A stretch of DNA of 34,191 nucleotides from Thermoplasmata archaeon (lineage in GTDB: Archaea > Thermoplasmatota > Thermoplasmata > Lutacidiplasmatales > UBA184). The position numbers were made by a program, and so were the translations under genes. The stretch spans positions 1 through 34,191 of the forward strand of contig JASHOP010000102.1 in the NCBI GenBank assembly GCA_030041075.1. Direction: 5' to 3'. Positions 1 to 7,291 of this stretch are shown here, one piece after another (position 1 is the stretch's first letter; each line of letters opens with the position of its first letter). The notes under the pieces are model-generated. The model worked only from the letters and a program-made list of their open reading frames with translations. It was not told the DNA's origin and did no database searches.

Positions 1-91
1 CGTCTCGCCCGGCACATTGGGCCCCACTCGAGCGCGTCGTCGGATCGCCCCCCGAGCCTGCGCCCGCTCCGCCCGTGAGGTCGGCGATGGC

Positions 92-871
92 ATGGCGGGG
101 GCCGAGGAGCCGCCGACGGTCGCCCTCCCGGAGCGGCTCGACCGCACGCTCCGGCTGGGGCCGTTCCCCTCCGGTCGGGACGCCCTGCGGTTCGTCACGT
201 ACGTCGCCGTCGCGGCCTGCCTCGCGCCGTTCGTCCCGACCGCCGTCTGGCTCGGGATCGCGGTCCTCGGCTTCGCCTCGTCGGTGTGGAAACCCGGGGG
301 AGAGCCGGTCGAGCGGCACGTCGCCCGAGTGCTGGCGTGGGAGGCGCGCCGGTTCGGGAGCGCGCGGGCGATGAGCGCGCCCGCCCGCCCCGGACCCGGG
401 CCTCGGGCGCACCTCGCCCTCGCGCCCGGGGTTCGCGCCGCCGTCGTCCGGGCCGCCGGAGTTCCGCTCGCCTACCTTCCGCCGGCGGAGCTCGCCCGCC
501 GCTTCGCGCTGTTCCGGGAGCTGGTCCGGGGCCTGGAAGGGGGGTTCTTCCTCTTCGCGGCCGGCGCCCCGATCCACCCCGGTCCGTTCGTGCCGAAGGG
601 ACCGCCCCCGGACGGAGGGGAGCGGGAGGCGCGCGCCGGGTACCGGGAGCTCGTCGAGCTGATCGCCCGCGGCCGGTCGGTCCGCCGGGTGTACGTCGTC
701 GTCGTCTGCGCCGACCCGGGGGTCCCCGGGATCGAGCGGCTCGAGGCGACCGTCGAGACCCTGCTCGAGCGGCTGGCGGGACTCGGCCTGCGGCCCGCGC
801 GCCTGACCGACCGCGCCCTGCGCGAGGCGGCCCGGCGGATCGGGCTCGCGGACGGAGCGGGGTCCGGATGA
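92..871 (+). CDS. PrgI/VirB3-like membrane protein of a VirB4 module
   Basis: This 259-residue protein has a short N-terminus (LDRTLRLGPFPSGRD), then a hydrophobic hairpin at about residues 34-65, then a long soluble C-terminal part. The layout 'small charged lead, two close membrane helices, directly upstream of a VirB4 ATPase' is that of PrgI-family (VirB3-like) subunits of type IV secretion systems. The C-terminal half (YRELVELIARG, then a YVVVV strand and a helix with ERLEATVETLLERL) recalls the N-terminal domain of VirB4/TraC proteins, but I can only suggest this. ATG 92 is chosen over the in-frame ATG at 17 because a GAGGT Shine-Dalgarno-like sequence ends about ten bases upstream and the extra 25 residues are Arg/Ala-rich with no recognisable content. 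Its TGA overlaps the next ATG, so the genes are probably co-translated. Upstream genes lie outside the window. Confidence 0.6.
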   Translation: MAGAEEPPTVALPERLDRTLRLGPFPSGRDALRFVTYVAVAACLAPFVPTAVWLGIAVLGFASSVWKPGGEPVERHVARVLAWEARRFGSARAMSAPARPGPGPRAHLALAPGVRAAVVRAAGVPLAYLPPAELARRFALFRELVRGLEGGFFLFAAGAPIHPGPFVPKGPPPDGGEREARAGYRELVELIARGRSVRRVYVVVVCADPGVPGIERLEATVETLLERLAGLGLRPARLTDRALREAARRIGLADGAGSG

Positions 872-1242
872 GCGGCCGGATCTCCGCCCCGTCCCTCCTC
901 GGCTTCGAGACGTTCGGGACCGCGGTCGGACTCGGCGTCGTGGTCGGGGCGCTCTCGCTGGTCGCCGCCCAGCTCTCCGTCCTCGCCGGGACGCTGGCCG
1001 CGCTCGCCGTCGCCGGTTGGGCCTCCCTACGCTACCGGGAGCGAAGGCACGGCGGGAGGCTCGGTTCGGGGCCCCGCTGGGCGGCCCTGGCCGCGGTCGC
1101 CGCGGGCGGCGTGGTCTACCTCGACCCACCGGAGCCGCTCGCGCCGCTGCGCGCGCTGCTGCTCGGTCTCGGGCTCGTGCCGCTCTGGGTCGTCGAGCGA
1201 CGCCGGGGCGGGGACGCCCTCGTCCGGAGGACGGACCGATGA
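868..1242 (+). CDS. small polytopic membrane protein
   Basis: This 124-residue protein is mostly hydrophobic. It has two helices near residues 13-50 (GFETFGTAVGLGVVVGAL, then AQLSVLAGTLAALAVAG), a basic cytoplasmic loop (RYRERRHGGR) and two more hydrophobic stretches near 68-110, ending in an Arg-rich tail. No family is recognisable from sequence alone. It overlaps the preceding gene by ATGA and the following VirB4-like gene by ATGA, so it is almost certainly a subunit of the same membrane complex, perhaps a membrane platform protein in the position of VirB6 or of the small Ced membrane proteins. That assignment rests on context only. Confidence 0.6.
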   Translation: MSGRISAPSLLGFETFGTAVGLGVVVGALSLVAAQLSVLAGTLAALAVAGWASLRYRERRHGGRLGSGPRWAALAAVAAGGVVYLDPPEPLAPLRALLLGLGLVPLWVVERRRGGDALVRRTDR

Positions 1243-3017
1243 CCTCGGAGGCCCGCCCGCGCGCGGCCGCGGAAGGCACCACCTCGATGCGGGTCGGACG
1301 CCGGTACCTCGCCCCGCTGCTCGTGCGGCGGTTCCCGCCCGAGGTGCCGTTCGGCTTCCTGGGCCGGGTCCTGCCGCCTCACGCCGACGTCGACCTCCGG
1401 ATCGAGGCCCACCGGATCCCGGCGGAGCGGGCGCTCGCGATCGTCCACGGGGCGCGTGCCGTCGCCGAGGCGGAGCTGGTCGCGGGACGAGCGGGCAGCG
1501 CGACCGCGGAGCTCGAGGTGGAGAGGGCCGCGGCCGAGGCGTTGGGCCGCGCGGTGGCGCAGCGCGCCCAGGAGCTCTGGAAGGTCGGGATCGCGTTCGT
1601 CGCCCACGGACCGTCCCTGCCGCGCGCGGACGCCGAGCGGATCCGCCTCACCGAGCGCCTCGCCGCGCTGGGATTCCGGTCGCGGATCCCCCGCTACGAG
1701 GTGAACGACGCGCTCGCGCCCGTCGGACCGGCGTCGGCCGGATCCCGCCCCACCGGGTACTGGCAGACCCTCTCGACCGACGGTCTCGCGGCCCTGTTCC
1801 CGTTCGTGGACGAGACCCTCCTCGAGTCGAACGGAATCCTGATCGGGCTCGCCCTCGCCAACGCGAACCCGGTGTTCCTCGACCGGTGGTCGCACGCGAG
1901 CCACTCGTGGGGCCTCTTCGGGACCACCGGCTCCGGGAAGTCGTTCGCCGCGTCGCTGGTCGTCCTCCGGACGCGCTGGCTGCGCCCCGAGACCGACGTC
2001 CTGATCCTGGACCCGCTGGGGGAGTTCTCGCGCCTGGCGACGGCGCTGGGAGGCTCGGTGGTCCGGCTCGCCGACCCGGCCCGGGGGCGGCTCAATCCGC
2101 TCGACCCGGAGACCACCGGGGGCGACCGGAAGGAGAAGGCCGGACGCGTCGGCGTCATGCTCCGGGCGCTGTTCCCCAGCCTCCACGACGAGGAGTCGGC
2201 GGCGCTCGACGCCGCGGTGAGCCGCCTCTACGCCCGGTCGGACCGGACCCCGACGTTCGACGACCTGCTCGACGAGGTCCCCCGGCTCGAGCCGCCGTCC
2301 GGGCGGCTCCGCTCCCTCCTCGAGGTGTTCCGGTCCGGGTCGCTGAGCGCGGTCAACGGCCCGAGCACCCTCGCCGCGGGCTCGCGGACCGTCGCGGTCG
2401 ACTTCGCGGGCATCCCCGACGATCAGCTGCCGTTCCACCTCGCCTACGTCCTCGACTGGGTCTACGGCCGGCTGCGGTCGCGCCCCGGCCCGAAGCTCGT
2501 CGTGGTCGATGAGGCGCACCTGCTCGCCCGCCACGGCCCCACCGCCGAGTTCCTCGACCGCGTGGTCCGCCACATGCGCCATTTCGACGCCGGCCTCCTC
2601 CTCGTCACCCAGAACCCGGACGATTTCCTCGCCCACCCGGCCGGGCGCTCCCTCCTGCGGAACCTGTACGCGACGGCGTTCTTCCGCCTCCCCGAGGTCT
2701 CCGCCGAGACGCGGGGGTTCTTCCAGCTGGGCAGCGCGGAGGCGGAGTGGCTCCCCAAGGCCCGGCTGCCGCGCGACGCCGGTTACTCGGAGTCGCTCTG
2801 GAGGATCGGCGAGTGGCACCTCCCGCTCGCGGTCGTGGCGTCGACCCCGGAGTACGAGTTCCTGGGCGCGACGCTCGGCGTCGGGTCGGCCGGTGCGGGC
2901 GCCGCGACGCTTCCGCTCGAGGGCGAGGTTTATACGGCGGAGAAAGGCCGGTTCCCGTCGTGGAGTCCGGAGGGACGGACGGCCCCCCGCCCCGACGACG
3001 GGCCAGCTGGAGCCTGA
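1239..3017 (+). CDS. VirB4/HerA-family conjugation-type ATPase
   Basis: A 592-residue P-loop ATPase of the VirB4/TraC/HerA superfamily, which powers DNA or protein transfer across the membrane. The N-terminal half (to about residue 200) is the VirB4-type domain. The Walker A motif GTTGSGKS is at residues 228-235, the strand ILDPLGEFSRL follows about 25 residues later as is usual in this family, and Walker B (LVVVDEAH, D424-E425) is followed by VTQNPDDF, the sensor-like segment typical of VirB4. ATG 1239 overlaps the TGA of the membrane protein before it. The partner genes suggest a membrane-anchored hexamer. No relaxase, coupling protein or pilin of a conjugative element is seen, so it may be a domesticated DNA-exchange or secretion module. 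Confidence 0.85.
   Translation: MTSEARPRAAAEGTTSMRVGRRYLAPLLVRRFPPEVPFGFLGRVLPPHADVDLRIEAHRIPAERALAIVHGARAVAEAELVAGRAGSATAELEVERAAAEALGRAVAQRAQELWKVGIAFVAHGPSLPRADAERIRLTERLAALGFRSRIPRYEVNDALAPVGPASAGSRPTGYWQTLSTDGLAALFPFVDETLLESNGILIGLALANANPVFLDRWSHASHSWGLFGTTGSGKSFAASLVVLRTRWLRPETDVLILDPLGEFSRLATALGGSVVRLADPARGRLNPLDPETTGGDRKEKAGRVGVMLRALFPSLHDEESAALDAAVSRLYARSDRTPTFDDLLDEVPRLEPPSGRLRSLLEVFRSGSLSAVNGPSTLAAGSRTVAVDFAGIPDDQLPFHLAYVLDWVYGRLRSRPGPKLVVVDEAHLLARHGPTAEFLDRVVRHMRHFDAGLLLVTQNPDDFLAHPAGRSLLRNLYATAFFRLPEVSAETRGFFQLGSAEAEWLPKARLPRDAGYSESLWRIGEWHLPLAVVASTPEYEFLGATLGVGSAGAGAATLPLEGEVYTAEKGRFPSWSPEGRTAPRPDDGPAGA
2929..2934 (+). promoter_or_regulatory. TATA-like box inside the 3' end of the VirB4-like gene
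   Basis: TTTATA is a rare AT island within GC-rich coding sequence. It lies 26-31 bases upstream of the GTG at 2960, the spacing expected for a leaderless archaeal transcript. This supports a promoter internal to the VirB4-like gene and helps choose the next gene's start. Confidence 0.5.
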
Positions 3018-3493
3018 AGGCGATCGTCGAGAACGTCGCGGGGAAGCCGATCGGCGAGTTCCAGGACCCCGCGAAGACGCCCCACCCGTACGTCCGCGCG
3101 AGCCTCGAGGCGTCGCGCGCCCCGGCGCCCGCGTCCGAGGCGGGCCAAGCGGACGGCGACGAGCCGTACGACCCGGTCGGCCACGTCTACCCCCCGCTCG
3201 TCGGGGCGCACGGACGCGCGTACCACGGGCCCGAGAACGAGCACCACGCCGAGACGCTCGAGCGGCACCGGTCCGAGCGCGCGGCGGGGCCGGGGCAGGT
3301 CCCCCACGCGCCGGGTCCCTCGCACCGGCCCGAGCGGCTCTACCTGCACTACCTTCTCCTCCACATGGACCGCCTCAACGACAGCGCGCTCCAGTACCTG
3401 CGGGCCGCGGTCGAGGAGGAGTTCGCCCATCGCCAGCGGCCGATCGCCCCGCCCCCCCTCCCGGCCGCGCGCGAGCCCGTCCCCGCGGCCTGA
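2960..3493 (+). CDS. small soluble protein of unknown function
   Basis: This 177-residue protein is not recognised. It begins inside the VirB4-like gene (58-base overlap, other frame). GTG 2960 is preferred because of the TATA-like box 26-31 bases upstream. The N-terminus has SLKAIVENVAGKPIGEFQDPAK; the middle is rich in Pro, His and Glu and probably flexible (HVYPPLVGAHGRAYHG, ENEHHAETLERHR). Near the C-terminus there is a helical segment (LYLHYLLLHMDRLNDSALQYLRAAVEEEF), followed by a Pro-rich tail. No signal peptide or membrane helix is visible. Third-position GC is as high as in its neighbours, so I believe it is coding. An earlier start in the same frame would extend it further into the VirB4-like gene. 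Confidence 0.6.
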   Translation: MESGGTDGPPPRRRASWSLKAIVENVAGKPIGEFQDPAKTPHPYVRASLEASRAPAPASEAGQADGDEPYDPVGHVYPPLVGAHGRAYHGPENEHHAETLERHRSERAAGPGQVPHAPGPSHRPERLYLHYLLLHMDRLNDSALQYLRAAVEEEFAHRQRPIAPPPLPAAREPVPAA

Positions 3494-3559
3494 CAGGCCG
3501 GCGCCGTCAGGATCCGGCCGTCCGACAGGCTTTTCCCGCGCCGTCCCACGTCCGGGGCG

Positions 3560-4003
3560 ATGGCCCGGATCTCGGTCGAGTTCGTCTACAGCGGCCTGAG
3601 GGTCCGCGACCTCCGCCGGTCGCTCCGGTTCTACCGGAAGCTCGGGTTCCGGGTCCACCGCCGGGGGACGATGGGCCACGGGGGCCGGTGGGTGCATCTC
3701 GCGTTCCCCGGCGCCGCCGCCCGGCTCGAGCTCAACTTCTACCCCCGGACGAGCCGGTTCTTCACGCCGATACGGCGGGGTACGGAGTTCGACCACCTCG
3801 GGTTCCGGGTCTCGGACGTCGAGGGTTGGGAGGCGGAGCTGCGCCGCCGAGGGCTCCCGATCGTCGCCCGGATCCGGGAGCCGCACGAGAACCTCGTCTA
3901 CACCCGGGACCCGGACGGCAACTGGGTCGAGTTCTTCGGCCCGCCGCCGGGCGGACCCGGCGGGAACCCCCGCCGGCGACCCGCCTCGACGAGCGCCGCG
4001 TAG
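3560..4003 (+). CDS. VOC-family (glyoxalase/bleomycin-resistance fold) protein
   Basis: A 147-residue single-domain vicinal-oxygen-chelate protein. The two beta-alpha-beta-beta-beta modules are visible: FVYSGLRVRDLRRSLRFYRK at the N-terminus, the mid-protein FDHLGFRVSDVEGWEAEL, and the C-terminal signature YTRDPDGNWVEFF. Candidate metal ligands are the histidine in WVHLAF, the glutamate in LELNFY, the histidine in FDHLGF and the glutamate in WVEFF, so a lyase or dioxygenase role with a divalent metal is possible. The substrate cannot be told. ATG 3560 has a T-rich stretch (GCTTTTCC) 23-31 bases upstream as a weak box. The 3' end overlaps by 106 bases the tail of the convergent methyltransferase gene; the last 20 or so residues (Pro/Gly/Arg-rich) lie in that overlap and follow the conserved fold. 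Confidence 0.85.
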   Translation: MARISVEFVYSGLRVRDLRRSLRFYRKLGFRVHRRGTMGHGGRWVHLAFPGAAARLELNFYPRTSRFFTPIRRGTEFDHLGFRVSDVEGWEAELRRRGLPIVARIREPHENLVYTRDPDGNWVEFFGPPPGGPGGNPRRRPASTSAA

Positions 4004-4755
4004 ACCTCGGGATCCCACTCCACGCCGATCGCGTCGCGGCCGCACCGCGCCGCGGCCCAGAGCGTCGTCCCCGTGCCCGCGAACGGGTCGAGGACGGTGT
4101 CGCCGACGATCGAGAACATGCGCACGAGTCGCTCGGCGAGCGGCTCGGGGAAGGCGGCGGTCCGGCGGTCGCCCTGGGCCTGGCGCGCCCCCCGGATGTC
4201 CGTCCAGACCTGGCTGAACCAGAGGTCGCGCTGCGGCCGGGAGAGACGGCTCGCGGCGCGCGGGGGGTGACGCGTCGGGAACGACCGGAGGTCGCCGTTG
4301 CGGAACAGGAGGACGAACTCGCAGTCGAGGGTCACGTAGGCGTTCGGCGGCAGGAAGCCGGACCCCAGGTAGGCGTTCGGCTTGTTCGTCGGCTTCTTCC
4401 ACAGGGCGTAGGGCAGGGGGCGGAACCCCGCCTCCGTCGCATCGATCAGGGTCCTCGCGTGGTTCGGCCAGATCCGGAACCCGTCGTCCGTGCGGCGAAG
4501 GGCATCCCCGATCACCACCGCCAGGATCCCGCCGGGCACGAGCGCCCGACGGCACGCGCGCCAGGCGTCGGCGAGGACGCGGAGCATCCCCTCGTAGTCG
4601 TCCGCCCCCAGCGCCCGGAACAGATCGTCCCACTGCGGGATCATCGGGTACGGCGGCGAGGTGACGACGAGGTGGATCGATCCGGCGTCCACGCCCGCGA
4701 GACGGCGCGCGTCGCCGAGCACGAGGCGAACGCGACCCCGGCGTGCCGCGGTCAC
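3898..4755 (-). CDS. DNA methyltransferase, m4C/m6A beta-class type (orphan)
   Basis: This 285-residue SAM-dependent DNA methyltransferase has its catalytic motif IV first (TSPPYPM at residues 32-38) and the SAM-binding motif I late (DPFAGTGTT from residue 223). That order defines the beta class, and TSPPY is common in N4-cytosine enzymes, though adenine targets cannot be excluded. The motif LVLGDARRL at 11-19 precedes motif IV as usual. The longer open frame to 5100 is antisense to the HPS gene. I choose GTG 4755 because TAATAA lies 26-31 bases upstream and because conserved sequence begins there. No restriction endonuclease is adjacent, so it is probably a regulatory or protective orphan. 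The last 30 or so residues are low-complexity and overlap the VOC gene. Confidence 0.85.
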   Translation of the reverse strand: MTAARRGRVRLVLGDARRLAGVDAGSIHLVVTSPPYPMIPQWDDLFRALGADDYEGMLRVLADAWRACRRALVPGGILAVVIGDALRRTDDGFRIWPNHARTLIDATEAGFRPLPYALWKKPTNKPNAYLGSGFLPPNAYVTLDCEFVLLFRNGDLRSFPTRHPPRAASRLSRPQRDLWFSQVWTDIRGARQAQGDRRTAAFPEPLAERLVRMFSIVGDTVLDPFAGTGTTLWAAARCGRDAIGVEWDPEVYAALVEAGRRRGFPPGPPGGGPKNSTQLPSGSRV

Positions 4756-4780
4756 CGCGGCCGGCGGACGCCGAGATGCG

Positions 4781-4786
4781 TTATTA
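4781..4786. promoter_or_regulatory. single TATA element shared by two divergent leaderless genes
   Basis: TTATTA (TAATAA on the other strand) is the only AT-rich hexamer between the divergent methyltransferase (GTG 4755, minus) and HPS-RraA (ATG 4811, plus) genes. It sits 26-31 bases before the first start and 25-30 bases before the second. Both genes can therefore be leaderless and use the same box, read in opposite directions. Both promoters would be bound by the same TBP site and could compete. Confidence 0.6.
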
Positions 4787-4810
4787 GAGCCGCTCCCCTC
4801 GGACGCGGCG

Positions 4811-6115
4811 ATGCGGCTCGAGCGGCCGGTCCTCCAGGTCGCGCTGGACTTCGAGAACCTCTCCCGGGCGCTGACCGCGGCGCGCGAGGCGGTCGAGGGC
4901 GGCGCGGACTGGGTGGAGGCCGGCACCCCCCTCATCAAGAGCGAGGGGCTCGACGCGGTCCGGGAGCTGAAGAAGGCCGTCCCCGGCCACCGGATCGTCG
5001 CCGACATGAAGGTGATGGACACCGGGGCGTTCGAGGTCGAGATCGCGGCGAAGGCCGGCGCGGACCTGGTCACGGTCCTCGGGGTCGCGGACGACGACAC
5101 GATCGCGGACGCCGTCCGGGGGGGCCGGCTCTACGGCGCCGAGGTCGTCGTCGACCTGATCGGGGTGGCCGATCCGGTCCCGCGCGCGGTGCGGGCCGCC
5201 GAGCTCGGGGCGGCCGCGGTCTGTTGGCACGTCGGGATCGACGTCCAGATGCAGGGGAAGACCCCGTTCGCCATCCTCGGCGAGCTCGCGAAGGCGTCCC
5301 CGGTGCCCGTGGGCGTCGCGGGGGGCCTCACCAGCGAAACGGTCGCCCCGGCCGTCCGGGCCGGGGCGCAGATCCTGATCGTCGGCGGCGCGATCGCGAA
5401 GAGCCCGAAGATCCCGGAGGCGACCCGCCGGATCGTCGAGGCGATCGCCACCCAGCAGGAGGTCGCGACCGAGCTGTTCCGGCGCTACGCGGGCGAGTCG
5501 ATCCGGGAGGCGTTCCTCAAGGTCTCCAGCCCGAACGTGACGGACGCCCTCCAGCGCCAGGGGGCGATGCACGGGATCGTCCCCCACCTCAAGGATCGGA
5601 CCGTGAGGATCGCGGGCCCGGCCGTCACGGTCGTGACGCGGGACGGCGACTGGGCGAAGCCGGTCGAGGCGATCGACCGCGCCGGCTCGGGCGACGTCGT
5701 CGTCGTCGACGCGGGCGGGGGGCACACCGCGATCTGGGGGGAGCTCGCGAGCTGGAGCGCGCACGGACGGAAGGTCGCCGGGGTCGTGGTCGACGGGGCG
5801 ATCCGCGACCTCGATGCGATCCTCGACCTCGGGTTCCCGGCGTTCAGCCGCTACGTGAGCTCGGACGCGGGAGAGCCGAAGGGACTGGGCGAGATCGGCG
5901 TCGAGGTGACGGTCGGCGGGCAGAAGGTCCGGCCGGGCGACTGGATCGTCGGCGACACGAGCGGCGTCGTGGTCGTTCCGGCGGAGCGGGCGGCCGAGAT
6001 CGCGAACCGGTCGCTCGATGTCCTGGAGCACGAGAACCGGGTGCGCGAGGAGATCCAGCGCGGCTCGACCTTAAGCTCCGTCCAGAAGCTCGAGCGGTGG
6101 GAGCGCGTCGGCTAA
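4811..6115 (+). CDS. 3-hexulose-6-phosphate synthase fused to an RraA-like domain
   Basis: A 434-residue two-domain protein. Residues 1 to about 215 are hexulose-6-phosphate synthase of the OMP-decarboxylase superfamily: LQVALDF at the first strand, GADWVEAGTPLIK, the catalytic DMKVMDTG, and the phosphate-binding GVAGGL and IVGGAI loops. From about 220 to 434 it is an RraA-like domain (SSPNVTDAL, HLKDRTVRIAGPAVTV, VVDGAIRDLDAI, PGDWIVGDTSGVVVVP); members of this fold include RNase E regulators and class II aldolases. HPS joins formaldehyde and ribulose 5-phosphate, or in archaea lacking the oxidative pentose pathway runs in reverse to make ribulose 5-phosphate. Such fusions are known in archaea; the C-terminal activity is not certain, and no separate isomerase (PHI) is seen here. 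ATG 4811 is positioned by the TATA box; the in-frame start at 4661 would run into the promoter. Confidence 0.9.
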   Translation: MRLERPVLQVALDFENLSRALTAAREAVEGGADWVEAGTPLIKSEGLDAVRELKKAVPGHRIVADMKVMDTGAFEVEIAAKAGADLVTVLGVADDDTIADAVRGGRLYGAEVVVDLIGVADPVPRAVRAAELGAAAVCWHVGIDVQMQGKTPFAILGELAKASPVPVGVAGGLTSETVAPAVRAGAQILIVGGAIAKSPKIPEATRRIVEAIATQQEVATELFRRYAGESIREAFLKVSSPNVTDALQRQGAMHGIVPHLKDRTVRIAGPAVTVVTRDGDWAKPVEAIDRAGSGDVVVVDAGGGHTAIWGELASWSAHGRKVAGVVVDGAIRDLDAILDLGFPAFSRYVSSDAGEPKGLGEIGVEVTVGGQKVRPGDWIVGDTSGVVVVPAERAAEIANRSLDVLEHENRVREEIQRGSTLSSVQKLERWERVG

Positions 6116-6210
6116 TGGGCGCGCGGTCCGGACCTTGACCCGCGGCATCGCCTTCGGGCGCTGCCGCGCGCGGAGGGGTCGCGATCCGGCCGAGGGATCG
6201 CGCGTCCGGG

Positions 6211-7050
6211 CTAGGGCCGGGCGGGTCCCCCGGCGTGCGGGCGAGCGGGAGCGTAGGGGGCGATCGATCGGAGCACCCGGCGGCGGACCCACCATGCGTC
6301 GTAGGCGGACGTAGCGTACGCTCGCTGGTGGCGGTTCGGTCCCTGCCAGCGGAACTCCCATCGAAGAGGATACTCGACCGACCAGAGGACCAGGCCCTCG
6401 GGCTCGGCCATCGGCAGCGACAGGCGAACCCGGCCCTGGGCCGCCTCGGTGAGCCGTTCCAACGGCAGCCTCCGTCGCTCGTGCTCCCGGAGCGCGCCGA
6501 CCAGCTTGCGGACCATCCCCCAGACGAACGACGGGGCCCGCACCTCCACGACGGCGCCGCCGCGCCGTGGGGTCACCACGATCGACTCCACCGTCCGCCA
6601 GACGGGCTCGCGGCTGACGACGCCCCGACCGAACGACCGGACGTCGACCGCCCCCTGGAGGGCCGGCGCGGCCTCCGCCCACGCGTGGAAGTCGCGGTCC
6701 GCGCCGACCTCGTAGTACCGGTAGACCCTCCGTCGCGCGTGGCGCACCCGGAACCCGGGGGGAGCGGGGGTCGCCGCCGTCGCGAAGATCTCCGGTGCGA
6801 CCCCGTTGAGCGCTCGCAGGAGGCGAGCGCCATCGAGGTCGCTCGTCAGCGCCAGGACGTTCGCGCGCGCGCTGACGCCCCGGTCGGTCCGGCTCGCCAC
6901 CTCGAGGTGGAGCGTCGCGGGAGAGGCCGCGAGGCCCAGGGCGACGAGACCCCGCCGCAGCGTCCCCTCCACGGTCCTCGAGCCGGGCTGGCGAGCCCAC
7001 CCCCGGAAGGCGGTTCCGTCGTACCCAAAACGGACGAGCCAGCGCGGCGT
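6211..7050 (-). CDS. truA: tRNA pseudouridine synthase TruA, probable ACG start
   Basis: TruA makes pseudouridine at positions 38-40 of the tRNA anticodon arm. The catalytic aspartate is in SRTDRGVSA, and RRRVYRYY, FVWGMVRKLVGAL and the C-terminal LWSVEYP strand fit the family. The first usual start codon in frame is GTG 6972, but that would remove the conserved N-terminal motif, which is present upstream in frame: WLVRFGYDGTAFRGWARQPG (YDGT and GW.RQ). No ATG, GTG or TTG exists before it. The codon ACG at 7050 is followed by CCG and gives a normal-length 279-residue protein, and ATAACA lies 22-27 bases ahead of it, as for the other leaderless genes here. I therefore mark 7050 as the start; the alternatives are an adjacent GTC at 7053, or a base error. 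The identity is secure; only the exact 5' end is not. Confidence 0.85.
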   Translation of the reverse strand, partial: TPRWLVRFGYDGTAFRGWARQPGSRTVEGTLRRGLVALGLAASPATLHLEVASRTDRGVSARANVLALTSDLDGARLLRALNGVAPEIFATAATPAPPGFRVRHARRRVYRYYEVGADRDFHAWAEAAPALQGAVDVRSFGRGVVSREPVWRTVESIVVTPRRGGAVVEVRAPSFVWGMVRKLVGALREHERRRLPLERLTEAAQGRVRLSLPMAEPEGLVLWSVEYPLRWEFRWQGPNRHQRAYATSAYDAWWVRRRVLRSIAPYAPARPHAGGPARP

Positions 7051-7140
7051 GACGCCCGGGAGAGTACCGGGTGTTATGACGGCGCGACCCCCTTCGACGC
7101 GGTCACGGTCTACCGTGAAACCGCGTGTGACACGTAGGAC

Positions 7141-7180
7141 TATAGTTGAATATATACACTACATTGATTTTCCATATATC
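7141..7180 (+). promoter_or_regulatory. AT-rich pst promoter with candidate Pho operator half-site
   Basis: A 40-base AT-rich island in the 241-base gap between truA and pstS. It holds two TATA-like boxes (ATATATA at 7150-7156, CATATAT at 7173-7179). Positions 7145-7163 (GTTGAATATATACACTACA) match 15 of 19 bases of the minus strand at 13904-13886 upstream of the AbrB-PhoU regulator. This is a candidate site for phosphate control. The leader to the TTG at 7292 would be about 90 bases, so this operon is not leaderless. Confidence 0.55.
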
Positions 7181-7291
7181 ACTGAGATGCGTCGGTGAGT
7201 TGATGCCGGCCCCGACGGAGACGCTCCCCGCGAGGAGAACGGATCCCTCCGCCGGGGGCCGGCGATCGATGGAATCACGAGGTGGGAGACG

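Noticed and set aside
2509-6138. Very long plus frame of 1209 codons through several genes
   Set aside because: Arg/Pro-rich composition and overlap with VirB4, VOC, methyltransferase and HPS genes show it is a GC-rich shadow frame.
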